64,000 nucleotides of DNA from Moniliella sp. 'wahieum'. Its lineage: Eukaryota > Basidiomycota > Moniliellomycetes > Moniliellales > Moniliellaceae. Of the stretch, positions 21,579 through 32,625 are shown in pieces. Below the pieces are notes generated by a model. That model had not been told where the DNA came from, searched no databases, and saw nothing but the letters and a program-made list of their open reading frames with translations. The position numbers and the translations under genes were made by a program. Location of the stretch: NCBI GenBank assembly GCA_003971905.1, contig RSEE01000019.1, forward strand, positions 62,001-126,000, read 5' to 3'. Numbering within the stretch: position 1 is the stretch's first letter; each line of letters opens with the position of its first letter.

Positions 21579-21843
21579 ATGACCGCGGTACTACTTCCTT
21601 CGGTCTGCGCCACATCAAGGCGCACACTCTGTGCCGCCGGTGCGGCAAGCGCTCGTTCCACAAGCAGCACAAGGAGTGCGCTTCGTGCGGCTACCCCTCG
21701 GCCAAGACCCGCTCCTACCAGTGGGGCCAGAAGGCCATCCGGAGGCGTACGACCGGCACGGGCCGTATGCGCTACCTGAAGACGGTGCCCCCGCAAGGCC
21801 AAGAACGGATTCCGCACCGGTGCCCCCAAGGCGCTCGGCCTAA
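21579..21843 (+). CDS. RPL37: Ribosomal protein eL37
   Basis: Small zinc-binding large-subunit protein. Seen: [20 protein letters not shown], then the second zinc pair CASCG, and [20 protein letters not shown] followed by [10 protein letters not shown]; zinc ligands C-X2-C and C-X2-C are intact. The ATG at 21579 needs one extra C (ATG ACC CGC GGT would read MTRGT, close to the usual MTKGT). A second slip after LKTV gives [15 protein letters not shown], ending near TAA 21841-21843. No intron is evident, although an upstream non-coding exon is possible. Confidence 0.9.
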
Positions 21844-22659
21844 TCCCCTCGGGCAGGCAGTGGCAATGTTATGGCGTTGGCTAGTCCCTCATCCTCTAGT
21901 GAGATGTGGGTACTGAAGCTTGTCTGTCCCTTTTCCCAAAGAGGGACGGTTCACGTCGTATTGCCCTTTGTTCCTCGTCCACCTCATGTGGATATCCCGA
22001 TTGAAAACATCCCGCTGGCCCAGCAGCGCTTTGCAGCCGTTTTGCTTCGCTGTGGTTACGCTCCTATGCTCTTCCCAATCCGTGGACGCACATGGCGGCC
22101 AGATGCATGCCATCCTTTCCCCCATCTCTATCCTTGTTAGCTTCTCTGAGATAGGAAGGTCCTTCATAACTCCTTGGTCGCCGGCGGTTTGTAGATCCAG
22201 GTTCGGATGAATGCTGCTATAGACCAAGAGACTTTCGTCAGCAACTCACCCTGTCTAGACAGCAAATGTATGTATTAGCACCATCAGTGTACTTCAAACC
22301 CCAGGAACTAGGCCCAGTGGAGAGCAGGACGCAATTATTATATGGCGGTCTCAGTCTAATACTGTTCCCAAGTAGTAGTCTGGAGCAACCTACACAAAGG
22401 GGCACCAACATGCTGATGTAGTAGATTTATCAGATTCAAACATCAATGTCGTTGGAAAGAGAATGTTACTGCTGTGGGCCATGACTCGTAAGCGACCCGT
22501 AGCGATGAAGGCGTAGAAGCAGTGTGGCTGAAAGTCCGTTTCGAGATGGGTGAAAGGGTGCAACGAAAACCTGGCTTGGCAAAAGAAGTAGTTGGGCAGA
22601 ACCGTTTACCAACTCCAGGAGAAGAAGAGAAAGAGCAAGCAAAGAAACCAGCTGGTCTA
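21844..22659. other. Convergent intergenic region, no supported gene
   Basis: About 800 bp between eL37 and the secreted-protein gene. Several short frames overlap, none recognisable. Confidence 0.35.
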
Positions 22660-23450
22660 TTAGTTGAGCAGCTTGGGGTTGTGGAACCAGAGAGCATGCT
22701 GCATGTACTCCCCGATGTGTACGTCTCGACCCGCCCGTCCTCAGCATCGTCTTTGTAAAGTGCATGTTCGGTGGTTGAGCTTACTGGGCCACTGACCGCT
22801 TCGCCTTGGAAGGAAAAGCGAACAATTCCTTGCTTAAAGTCAGCCCGCCACAGCTGGTCAGCCAGCTGGGTAACATTGTCCTTGGCACAGTACTCCCATG
22901 TAACATAGTGGTACCCTGTCTTGGGGGCAGCGGCAACCGCGGGCAAGCAAGGCACAAGCCGCGAGGGTACCGTTGTTGGTCAAGGACTGCAGCTGGCCCC
23001 AAAGGTGGTTGCCGAACGGCTTGGTTCCAATCGCCCCGCCAACAGTCACGTTCAGTCTGGAGCCTGGACGCAGAGAACTCAAACAAGCCATCGCTGTACT
23101 GGCTAGGGCTGTTCTACAATCAAAATAACGGGGGTGCGGGCAAGTTAGCTGTATGCGCATGGAGGCACCGCATGAGCTAAAGCGAGAGGGCGGGGGGGGG
23201 GTAACGGAGGAGACGACATACGGCTGTGTTGCCTACGGTGAGGTGACCCCGTGAGTGCCACTTCCAAAGATAACGGATGTGTTTTGGCTGGTGCTTGGGT
23301 CTTCGGTGCCCCACACCAGCTTTCCCGTAAACTCGGCTTGGATCCGATGGGCGAAGAGCGGGAGACAGCGGGAGCGGGAGCAGCAGTCGCGCTGGACGCA
23401 GTCAAGGCGAGCAGGGCAAAAGACGCGAGGGAGGGAGCCAATGCGAGCAT
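22660..23450 (-). CDS. Predicted secreted protein of unknown function
   Basis: Start MLALAPSLASFALLAL begins a clear signal peptide ending near an Ala-rich site (SSATAAPAPA). The mature part reads QAEFTGKLVWGTEDPSTSQN, then after an intron whose acceptor is at 23114-23116: NSPSQYSDGLFEFSASR, LNVTVGGAIGTKPFGNHLWG, QSLTNNGTLAAC, YHYVTWEYCAKDNVTQLADQ, FKQGIVRFSFQGEAVSG and finally GEYMQHALWFHNPKLLN at 22660. Several N-x-T/S sites suit an extracellular glycoprotein. The frame slips at about 23380, 23060, 22960 and 22740. I do not recognise the family. Confidence 0.6.
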
Positions 23451-25507
23451 GATGTTGAAGGCGCTGATGGGGGGGCTGAGCGTAGTAAACGATGTGTGGG
23501 AGGAGAGTGCTTGCGAGGTGCGATGAGGTAGTCGGAGAGCCGGGAAGGGGGCACGACTTAATACTTTTCTGACGCCGCGGTGCGGGTCGAACAGCGCCAC
23601 CCAGAGCAGGAGGTGCGGAGATGGAGGCCCCAAGAGGGTGGGCCGGACAGGGCTGAGCCTCAGCGCTGATCGACGATCATCCAACCTCGTTCAGATCCTC
23701 GGTGTTCGCACTCACAAGCTGGTCGCGGAGCCCCGGCAACCAAGTGTTCGACGGAAGAGACGCAGAAGAACATTCCGATTAATAACGAGCAACTAGTACC
23801 GCGCGAGTAACTCAAGTAACGCGCAGGCGGTGCGCCAGAGAAGTCCGGAGGGGCACCAACTCGCGCCAACTATGTGGCCGGTGCGTTGCCCGGAGCCATC
23901 GGCAGCGGCGTGGGCACGCGGCTCACCCTACGCGCGCCCACGGCACTCCATCGACCACATCATACATCATGCATCATCGACATCAATCATTAATCATCAC
24001 ACACACCCCGAGCACGAAGACCGGACGGACGGGAGAGGCTCGCGAGCTCGTTAGCAGGACGGTGTGTGGCGTTCTGCGCCGGCTGTCGGTGGCTAGGAGC
24101 CGCGTGATCGCGTGATCGAGTGATCCATCGGAACTCAGCGTACGAGACCCTCTCCATCATCAATCAGCGCGCTCCGCCCCCCATTTTCCGATTACTCCGT
24201 CCGGCGGCAGTCCATCTATACTAGTGATAGCTCTCTGCTGCTCCACATTTCGCCGTAATAACAACGACCGGCATTTCCCCGTATGCTAATAGAGTAGTGC
24301 GGCTTGGGAGGACTCGCGATCCTATGGATCAGCTACAAAGCATCAGACTTCAGACGAGGCGTCGTGAAGGCAACGTGGTAAGCCCCAAGTCTTTTCAAGT
24401 AACGCCTGAAGGGAAGGAGGCAGGCGAGAGAGGAGGGAGATGGGGCGAGCAGGGGGCGCATAGCCTGCGAGCGGAACTCTTTCGCCCGGTTAGGCGAGCG
24501 TCGCCGATCAATTGAGGGCCGTGCAGGGGAACCCTACGTATAGCACTACCCTCCAACACCGTAGCCTCAAAACGCGTACAGTAAAACAACCGTGAAAAGT
24601 TATTCAACTCCGGCACGGACGTTGTGATGGGTGGCGTTAAACGTTAATTCCACTAAGTAACGGAAGCTATACTATAGTGGAGAACCACCGGGGGGGGCTG
24701 CCAGGCTCGTCCGCCCTGCTCTGAATGCCCCCCCGTTCTCGAATTTCACTAATAGCGTTGTTTGGAGGCATAATTCACTTCACTGGTCCAGGTGTGGGGC
24801 CTCTTCTTCGACCAAAGTGTGATTGACGTCCCGTGGCAGTATACCCACAAACTGTTATTACTACTTTTTCCTGACCACCCCCAGACACTGTCCCACACTG
24901 TGGGTGGCTTGACCACTTTTTATTCCCAACACAACTTCTCCTGACATAGAAGATACCCCTTCCTCCCCAAAGCACAGCTAATATTGACGCTGATGTTCAT
25001 CTGCGATCCCCGGAAGAACTATCTCTATTGATCGATTATCGATTATCGTTCATACGACACACCTCGCCCTTCAACACTAAGTGTGGTCCAGTGAAGAACG
25101 GTGACCATTATATTATCCTCTCCACCAACGTCCCTTTATTCTCCCATCTTTCTCCCCGTAGGCATCCCACCTACTAATATGCATCGAACACAGAGGTTCA
25201 CAGATGTCCATTCACATGTACCCCTCACCTGTCTCTCGCACAAAGAGGGCCACAGAGAGTGGACAAATACATAGAGACGAACTGTTGAAGAAACTTCGAA
25301 CCCCCCTATACACAGTGATTCTGAACCCCGTTTCACCAAAAGGTCTATCCACCATATATAATGCGATCCTGGAAATGAAATGGAGATGGATTGGACCGTC
25401 ATTTGGATCTGGCCTCAATGGCGTGATGGACGAAAATCAAAGGGGAGAAAAGGGGATGATCCTAGACAGGGCAAAGGAAGAAAGCAGGGGGAGTGTGGAC
25501 AAGAAAG
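23451..25507. other. Gene-poor 2-kb interval
   Basis: No supported gene. Holds a heptamer array (CGATTAT x2, 25033-25048), GTGATCGC/GTGATCGA period-8 words near 24105 and AT-rich patches. The secreted-protein promoter lies at its left end. Confidence 0.4.
25033..25048. repeat. Heptamer array CGATTAT x2
   Basis: CGATTAT twice plus CG. Confidence 0.8.
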
Positions 25508-25916
25508 TTACTGCAGTCCAGCATCTTTGAAAGCTTGGTCCTCGGCGTGACGCTTGGCCTTCTCGTTGTCGACAAAGTCGAGCCCCTTGGTCTCGACCAC
25601 GCGGGTGAGGCCAGCCGACACGAGACCAGCTAGGATCTGCTTGGCCTGGGCGTGGTCCGTAGGCTCGCCGTTTTTGGCCTTGTGTTCATTGTAGGCCTTG
25701 AGCGCCTCGTAGCCAACGGCACCACCGAGCACCTGGTGCCTACGAGGCAGTGAAGTGGAGGTAACACGGGTCAGGGGATTCAAGCAAAGACTCGTTACGA
25801 TACTATAGTGCCCCGAGAGGTATGGGGGAAAATGAGTGGGAGACGCACGAAAGCTTGGACTTGTGGGCCTCGGAGCCGTCGTACTCCTGGACAGTGTTGT
25901 AGTTGTCGAGACTCAT
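25508..25916 (-). CDS. CipC-like small stress-response protein
   Basis: Intact 99-residue protein of the fungal CipC (concanamycin-induced protein C) family, small cytosolic proteins induced by antibiotics, stress and host contact; the biochemical role is unknown. Exon 1 (25849-25916) encodes MSLDNYNTVQEYDGSEAHKS and the intron 25740-25848 (GTGCGT...CGTAG) joins KLS to HQVLGGAVGYEALKAYNEHK. Then comes GEPTDHAQAKQILAGLVSAG, ETKGLDFVDNEKAKRHAEDQ and the stop at 25508. The order 'SHELIGGAA-FEAMKAYE', 'HA-AKE-LAGFAGAEVDKL-ETKGLD', 'KA' matches the family. No frame slips. Confidence 0.82.
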
Positions 25917-28236
25917 ATGATATCTAGATGGATGAAGAGATGGCGGGGGGTTGTCAAGTAAAACGGGCGCGGACAGTAAACGCAGAGGGATTGTGTTGGT
26001 GGAGAAAGGGAAAAGGGGGGATACGGCAAAGAGAGGCGGTATATATATGTTTTCTGTGAGTACTATAATATGTGGTACTACTATTATGGTGCATCATCTA
26101 TGGTTCCATGGAGCCTATCCTCATAGCCTATCCTGGTGGAGAGCCAGTATAGGCCACAGTCCTCATCTGGAATAAAGAAAACGCACAGACCCCTCGAGTG
26201 GGTGTGTCGCGGCCATATACCCCTGGAACCCTAATCGCTCCGGAGGCCCTATGAGATCCTTCTAATACCACACAGCAAAAGAAGCTTGTCACAGCAAAAA
26301 CGCCGAGAGTTGGTACACAGTTTCATTGCCAGGGGCACAGATCGTCTCCTGACTCCAGTGTTCTTGGCTATTACCGGTTACCGGTTGCCCCCTACGACCC
26401 GGTGGAGAGGGCACACTCACAGCATGCTTCACACAGAGAAGGGGATATACACTCACAAGATGCCCGACGACCCCACCTATTATATAGCACGGTGTGTGTC
26501 CCCGCCACCACACAACGCAATGAGGTGCGGGTGAAGAACACGCCCACAACTCGTATAGTATTATACGTAGACATATTCGCCTTTGAAGGGGTGATCAGAT
26601 CGATTAGAGTTGCTGTTGGCCCCTCCCCTAGCTGCTCCACGCGTGTCTTCTCTCTTCCTCTCTCCAGGGACAACTATGAACGGAGGGCGGGGTGTCCCCG
26701 CAACAGCTGGTACGGCGCCTGTGTCATATCGCGATGTGTTGCATGTGTTGGTTTGAAAACGTCCTGTTGGACTGTCCCCGTGCGGGGTCTGCTGCGCCAC
26801 ACTTGGCATGGCGCAGATACACACATCCTACTTTGAGCGCAATTGGTGGATTCCGATATGTATTGTGTACAGCCATCCCCCGCTCAATGGACTCCACACC
26901 TTTATACCCTCAATTGAGTGGAGAGTATAGGTTGCGAATCAGTTGCTTATATTGCTTAATTTGCTGTGTCGCGGCGTGTCTTTACGGCACTTTTTGGGGC
27001 GGGTAAAAGAGCACACCACTTATTTGGGTTCAGAAGACGTGTCCGCGGGTGCGGCCATTGCTGTCCTTTTGTTGTAGTAGCAGGGATGCACTCTTTCGGA
27101 CACTGCCAAAATTGTCATAAGAAGGCTGGACGGTAAGGTGCTCTGGAAGTATACGTCTCTCCACAATTGAAGGCCGCCAGACCTCCATGGGGACGGGAGA
27201 CATTTCAGGTTTCCCCACACCTTGCAGCGCCGACGCAACGCGCTCAGGCAAAAACACCGAGCGCTTTGAGGTTCGGATAGCGGCCTGAGGTTTTGTGGCC
27301 CTCGAAAAGCCATTCCTGCGGTTCGTCCAGATATGGGGCTGTGGTGACCTTTTTGTCCAAGGTGCCAGAGGGGCAGCGCTGAGCCATCCTCGGCTTCGAC
27401 GGGCAAGGATGTTCATCTCTGCACCCAAGAAGTCCACACCATCATTTACAATTATTATTTTCATGTGTACTGACAAATTGCCAGGATCACTGCGATCACT
27501 GACATTGCCACACCTACTATAAGCACATGTCAATGGCGCAGGTGGGTGTGGCCACCAGAAGAACTTTTCGTCAAGGCAACAGGGGTGACAGTCGAGGCAG
27601 CTTCATATCCGTTGCGGGCTAATAAGAGTGTACACCTCCTGTGTCACTCTGTGGTTTTGAGAATTATGAGAAGCTGCAAGTGGAACGATTGTTTTGAGGC
27701 TGCTATAGCATGGCCATGAGAGAGCTAGGATGCGCACGATGGCCGGAGAAGGCTGCCAGAGTATAAATAAGGTTAGATACGAGACGGGGGGAGGGGCAGG
27801 ATGAGAGAGAAGGCATGATACAAAAAGGATTGCAGTTATCATCTTCTGTTGCTGCCAAAGCGCATTTCCATCTTCTACACCTTCCCTCCCCATGTGGTTC
27901 TGGCAAACCAGCATGGCCGTGCAGACCAAGCTGAACACGGGCAGTGTGCATCTCCACACATGCAAAATGCGTCGAAAAGGTCCTCGCCCTGTGCTCGATG
28001 TCAATTTGGGCGTGGAAGAGTAAGGTAATCCCAAGATCAAATTTCAAAGTTACAATTCGAGCTTGGAATGAAATCTGGAACACGTGTCTCTGTTCCTGAA
28101 TTCCAATCTCGACTAGACCATGTGGAGTTCTGAGAGGCATGGTTTGCTTGCTGCCTTGGGTCTCTACTCTTCCCCTTGCTCTGCCTCCCTACCTCCACCA
28201 TTTCCTTCTATCGGTATCTGCCAAGCCCATCCTGAC
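25917..28236. other. Gene-poor 2.3-kb interval upstream of phytoene desaturase
   Basis: No recognisable gene. Minus-strand frames at 27030-27533, 27603-28040 and 27703-28140 are open but overlap one another and match nothing I know. The array TTACCGG x2 lies at 26371-26386. It should include both the CipC-like and the desaturase promoters. Confidence 0.4.
26371..26386. repeat. Heptamer array TTACCGG x2
   Basis: TTACCGG twice plus TT. Confidence 0.75.
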
Positions 28237-30390
28237 ATGTCCTCTTCCACCAACACCCCTGGGAAGATCGAAGAGAAGGCCGATGGACCTGCCGCTGCAT
28301 CCTCGTCCAGCACGGCCCAAGATACTCTGATCCCCACCACGCCTCCTCCGGCCTCGTCGCGCAAGCGAATCGTGATTGTTGGCGCCGGACTGGGTGGCGT
28401 TGTTTTGGCGGCGCGCCTGGCCGCGCTGGACAAGTATGATGTTTTGGTTCTGGAGAAGAACTCCACCCCGGGTGGTCGTCTGTCGTCCTACTCCAAAGGG
28501 GGCTTTCGCTTCGACGTTGGTGGCTCTGGCGCCCTAGTTTTACCCCAAGTGATCGAGGCGGCGTTTCGGGACCTGGGTGTCGAGCCTGCGGATGTGCTCG
28601 ACTTGATCCCTTCAGGTCCATCACGCGCATTCTGGTTTGGTGATGGTACCCGTTTTGCGTTGACGGACGACAAGGAAAAGCTTCGCGCCACGTTGGAATC
28701 GTTGGAGGGGAAAGAGGACAACGACCGTGCCTGGGCCCAGTACCAAGCCTTTCTCAAGGAAGGAAAAAGCAATTATGATTCGGTCACTGGTCTAGCCGAC
28801 TTTGACTGGACCGTTTCGCCCATGACGGCTGCCACGCCTCGTTTTTGGCCAGTATACTTGCGCACTCGCTTCCTTCGCTCCTTCTCCACGTTCTACAGCC
28901 GGGTGGCGTACGTATCCCTCGTACCTGTGGCTCATACGAAAACTGACTTGCGCCTTCTACCGACAGATCCTATTTCAAAAGCAAGTATGTGCGGCAAGCC
29001 TTGGCGACCATGTCGCTGTTTGATCTCGGACAATCCCCCTATTCGGCCCTGGGGACCTACACCATGCTCCCCTATGGGGAGATGACCCATGGCGTGCTGT
29101 ATCCGCGCGGGGGGACGCAAGCGGTGATTGATGCCTTTGTCAAGCTAGCCATCGAAAAGGGTGCCAAATTCCAGTACGATGCCAATGTCAGTGAGATTGT
29201 GCCCAACTTCAAGTTCCCCGGGCGCATGGTGGGCGTCAAATTGGCAAGGATGAGTTTGTGCCGGCGGATGCGATTGTGTCCAACGCGGACGCAGTATGGA
29301 GCTACGTTTCGTGAGTGGATCCCCGTCGATCTGAGTTGTCTGCACGTGGGTGCTAACCTGTTTGTTTTATTTTTTTTCGTTACTAGGCTCCTCCCCAAGT
29401 CGCAAGCCACGGTGGGTATGCTGGATATGGCCATGGGTCCTTCTTCCATTACGTTTTTCTGGGGGTTGAACAGCCCTCTTCCAGAGTTGACTGAAGCCCA
29501 TACCGTTTTCCTCCCCAGTCCCGAGCTGAAGGAGGCGTGGGACCATGTCCTGCGAGCCGTTACCGATGGCAATGGGGTGGATGGCCGCATGCCCCTATTT
29601 GTGGTGGACAAGCTGACTGCGTTGGATCCCTCGGCTGCGCCCGAGGGTAAGGAGGCACTTGTCATTACTATTCCCTGTGGCACGCTCCCGTCGGCCGGAA
29701 AGAAGGGGGTGGCCAATTCGGGTAAGCACCTGGTTGAGATTCTCACGCTTCTTCGCGGGCTGGTCCTCAAGCGCCTGGAGGCCGAGCTGGGTCGACCGGA
29801 CCTGGCGAACCTACTTGAGGTGGAGGATGTGCATTCGCCTGCCACATGGAGGACACGGTACAATGCGTGGCTGGGCAACACGCAAGGGTTGTTGCCCAAC
29901 TGGTTTCAGTCGCTCTACTTTCGTACCCCCACCCAACACGATCACTACCGTAATGTGTTCTTCACCGGTGCCTCGGTCCAGCCGGGCAACATTCCTCCCG
30001 CCGTCGTTGCTGGTACGCGGCCGCTGTCGCACAAGATTGATTTGTTCCTCCAAGGCAGTGATGCGTCGTGGTACAAGGAGTACCTGACTATCCTGGTGCT
30101 CCTCACTTTGCTGGGCTTTGTCATTGCCTTTATTCTCAACTTGTTTCCTGACGAGGTGGATTACGAGGGCTTGGCCAAGGCAATTGCGTCGGACGAAGCC
30201 AAGTCCACATCCAAGTCATTGGCAAAGGCATCTGCCAGTGCATCCAAGCTTGCCTCTCGTGCTTCCGTTAGCGCCTCCAAGGCCGCCTCCCGTGCCTCGG
30301 TCAGTTCATCCAAAGCCGCTTATCGCGCCGATCAGTGCTGCCAAAGCTGCCTCTCGTGCCTTGGCCAGCGCTACTAAGGCGGCTAGCTAG
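28237..30390 (+). CDS. crtI: Phytoene desaturase (CrtI/AL-1 type) with 11-residue repeat tail
   Basis: FAD enzyme that introduces double bonds into phytoene in carotenoid synthesis. Seen: dinucleotide-binding KRIVIVGAGLGGVVLAARL with VLEKNSTPGGRLSSY, then FRFDVGGSGALVLPQV; the middle has YVRQALATMSLFDLGQSPYS and YPRGGTQAVIDAFVKLA. The C-terminal FAD motif is FFTGASVQPGNIPPAVVAG. Introns are 28918-28966 (49 nt) and 29311-29386. A missing G near 29246 explains the slip to GKDEFVPADAIVSNADAVWS. A single transmembrane helix (YLTILVLLTLLGFVIAFIL) follows, then an Ala/Ser/Lys tail of 11-residue repeats ending at 30390 (slip near 30325). Start chosen at MSSSTNTPGKIEEK; an in-frame ATG at 28120 is less likely. 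No other carotenoid gene is nearby. Confidence 0.9.
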
Positions 30391-30740
30391 GTTGCATTCC
30401 TAATCAACTGCGCGGACGCAATGCAGCGCCGTGCGGTAACCAGCTATGTTATGTGCACGAGTTGAATTCAGGCCGCCGATCCCAGACTCGATAGTGGTTG
30501 CGCATGTAGTGAGATAGGATTTGATGTCAACAGAAAACCAATACGGGACTGGGAATATGCTGCATGCAACGGGGGAGGCGAGACCCGTGCGCGACGCGAG
30601 CCGAGTGGCCAGGTTCAGAGAAGAGCCAGCATTTTGTGAGAGAAGGCAAGATGAGGAGCAGGAGAGGGGGAGGATACAGAAACCACTGCAAGACGATGGA
30701 TGGATTAGGGGTATGAAGAAGGGGGGGAGGTCCGAGCGCC
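30391..30740. other. Convergent 3' region of crtI and NSR1
   Basis: 350 bp with no supported gene; both 3' UTRs expected. Confidence 0.35.
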
Positions 30741-31921
30741 TTAGTCGTCAAACGTCATCTTCTTGCCCTCGCCGGGGGCTGCCGCGCCCGACCGGCGGGC
30801 CCAGCCATTGTCGCCGGAACGTCCGCCGCCACGGCCACCAAACCCACCACGTCCACCACCACGTCCACCACCACGTCCACCGCCACGGCCTCCGAACCCG
30901 CCACGGCCAGCACCACGGCCCCGACCGCCAAACCCGCCGCGGCCGCCACCGTTGCCGCCGTCACGGTCACGGGGTGGGGCGTAGTCCAAGCGGATAGCGC
31001 GGCCCTTGATGTCAGCGCCGTTGAGCGCCGAGAGCGCTGCGGTGGCCTCGTCGACCGAACCAAACTCAATGTAAGCGAACCCCTTGGGCTTGCCCGTGTT
31101 CATGTCGGTAGGCAGGCGAATGCTGGAAACCGAGCCGTGCTCAGCAAACGCATCCCGCAGGTCGCCCTCCTCGGGAGACCAGGACAGACCGCCGACAAAG
31201 AGGGTGGAAGAAGGGTCGGAGGCCGGACGGCGGTTGCCACGCTGCTCGCGAGGCTGGTTGGGGTCACGCGGAGCACGCTGGGTGGCAAAGTCGACGCGGA
31301 TGGCGCGCCATCCACTTCGTGGCCTTGCATCGTCTCGACTGCCTTCTTGGCATCGGCCGCCGACTCGAATTCGACATAGCCAAAGCCACGAGAGCGGTGC
31401 GAGTCGCGGTCGGTCTGCACCCGGGCCGACTTGACAGTGCCCACGTCGGCAAAGATGCGAGCGAGCCAGTCGTCATCGATGTTCCACGACAGCTGACCGA
31501 CAAAGATGTTAGCCGGCTCAGCCTCAGCCTCGGCCTCGGCCGAAGGGTTGGTAGCTGGCGAGTCATCCTCGTTCACCTTGACCGCCTTGGAGCTGTTCTC
31601 CTCCTCAGCCTCGTCCTCAGCCTTGCGCTTCTTGGACTCGGGCTGGGAAGCAGACGCGTCCGACTCGGGGGTCTCGGCGTCGGAGGAGGCGTCCGAGGTG
31701 GTCTCGGCAGGGGAAGCAACCTTGGTCTCCTCCTCCGAAGCGTCAGAAGCCTCCTTTTCCTCCGACTTGCTCTTCTTGCTCTTTTTGCTGGCCTTGGCTT
31801 CCTTGCTGGCGACCTTGTCCGCCTTCTTGTCCGCCTTCTTCTCGGCCTTCTTGGCAGCCTTCTTCAGGGCCTTGTCGTCCTGGACCTTGGTCTCGGTGGC
31901 GGTAACGTCCTTCTTGCCCAT
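30741..31921 (-). CDS. NSR1: Nucleolin-like protein Nsr1/Gar2
   Basis: Nucleolar RNA-binding protein needed for pre-rRNA processing. Seen: a Lys/Ala/Ser/Glu-rich N-terminal region (KKAEKKADKKADK, then acidic-Ser runs), RRM1 with RNP2 IFVGQL and RNP1 RGFGYVEF, RRM2 with LFVGGLSW and KGFAYIEF, and a C-terminal RGG/GGRGG region (about 30800-30960) ending GEGKKMTFDD. This is the full nucleolin layout. A one-base slip near 31305 separates RRM1 from RRM2. Start at MGKKDVTATETKV; an open extension upstream to 32206 looks non-coding. Confidence 0.92.
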
Positions 31922-32625
31922 GGCGATAATGGAGATGAAAGGGGTATGGGGTGGGGGGGGGGTAAGAAGGGGAGGCAAAACGGGGACGAGGCCTGGCTTT
32001 ATAAACTGGACGCACTTGGATCCCAGCCCAGTTCGTCGGCGCGGCAGGAAAAAAATTAGAATCGGTTCAATTGGCCGCCGCCCGGCCCAAAAGTGTCTAC
32101 TTGAAACTTTCGCGTGACGTGCGGCACGTGGCGTGTGCTGCCACTGGCATGTCCGACATGTGACCTGGCTGTGGCCGGCGAATGTGACTGCCATTTTTTC
32201 AGCCAACGCTCAGTACCAGTCCACACCCCGGCAGCTACAGTAACTAGTAAAATAGTAACGTGGTGCCCACGCTGAGTTGCAAGAACAGCTTAGTGGAGCG
32301 TGGAGAATGTATAGCAATACCGGGGGAGCGGCAGATAATACAAGTACGGAAGAGAGGAAGAGCCACAGTGGCAGGAAAGTCACTTGGAGGAGAGATTGGA
32401 GATTGATTGAATATTGAGGGGGGGGGAGAGAGACGGGAGGGGACGGGAGAGGAGAGTCATGGTTGAAACAGGCCCCGGCAGAGTTGAGATCTGGGATTGG
32501 AGAGTACAGTTGAAGGTATGAAGGGTAAACGTGACATGGTGAGCTAGTGAGAGAGCAGGTGAGTGCATGGCATGGGAGACCAGCAGGGGGAGGCCTCAAG
32601 ACCGATCACGGAGAGAGGACGCGCA
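31922..32625. other. NSR1 upstream region and GCV2 3' flank
   Basis: About 700 bp; purine-rich GGAGAG run at 32410-32460. No gene seen. Confidence 0.35.

Noticed and set aside
27030-28140. Three overlapping minus-strand frames upstream of phytoene desaturase
   Set aside because: They overlap in different frames, lack coding character and are unrecognised.
28237-30390. Carotenoid gene cluster
   Set aside because: No phytoene synthase/cyclase, dioxygenase or opsin gene lies in the window; only the desaturase is present.
30763-30984. Proline-rich plus-strand frame
   Set aside because: It is the antisense shadow of the NSR1 RGG region.
31922-32206. N-terminal extension of NSR1 to an upstream ATG
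   Set aside because: The extension is not nucleolin-like; MGKKDVT is a typical start and is preceded by a leader-like stretch.
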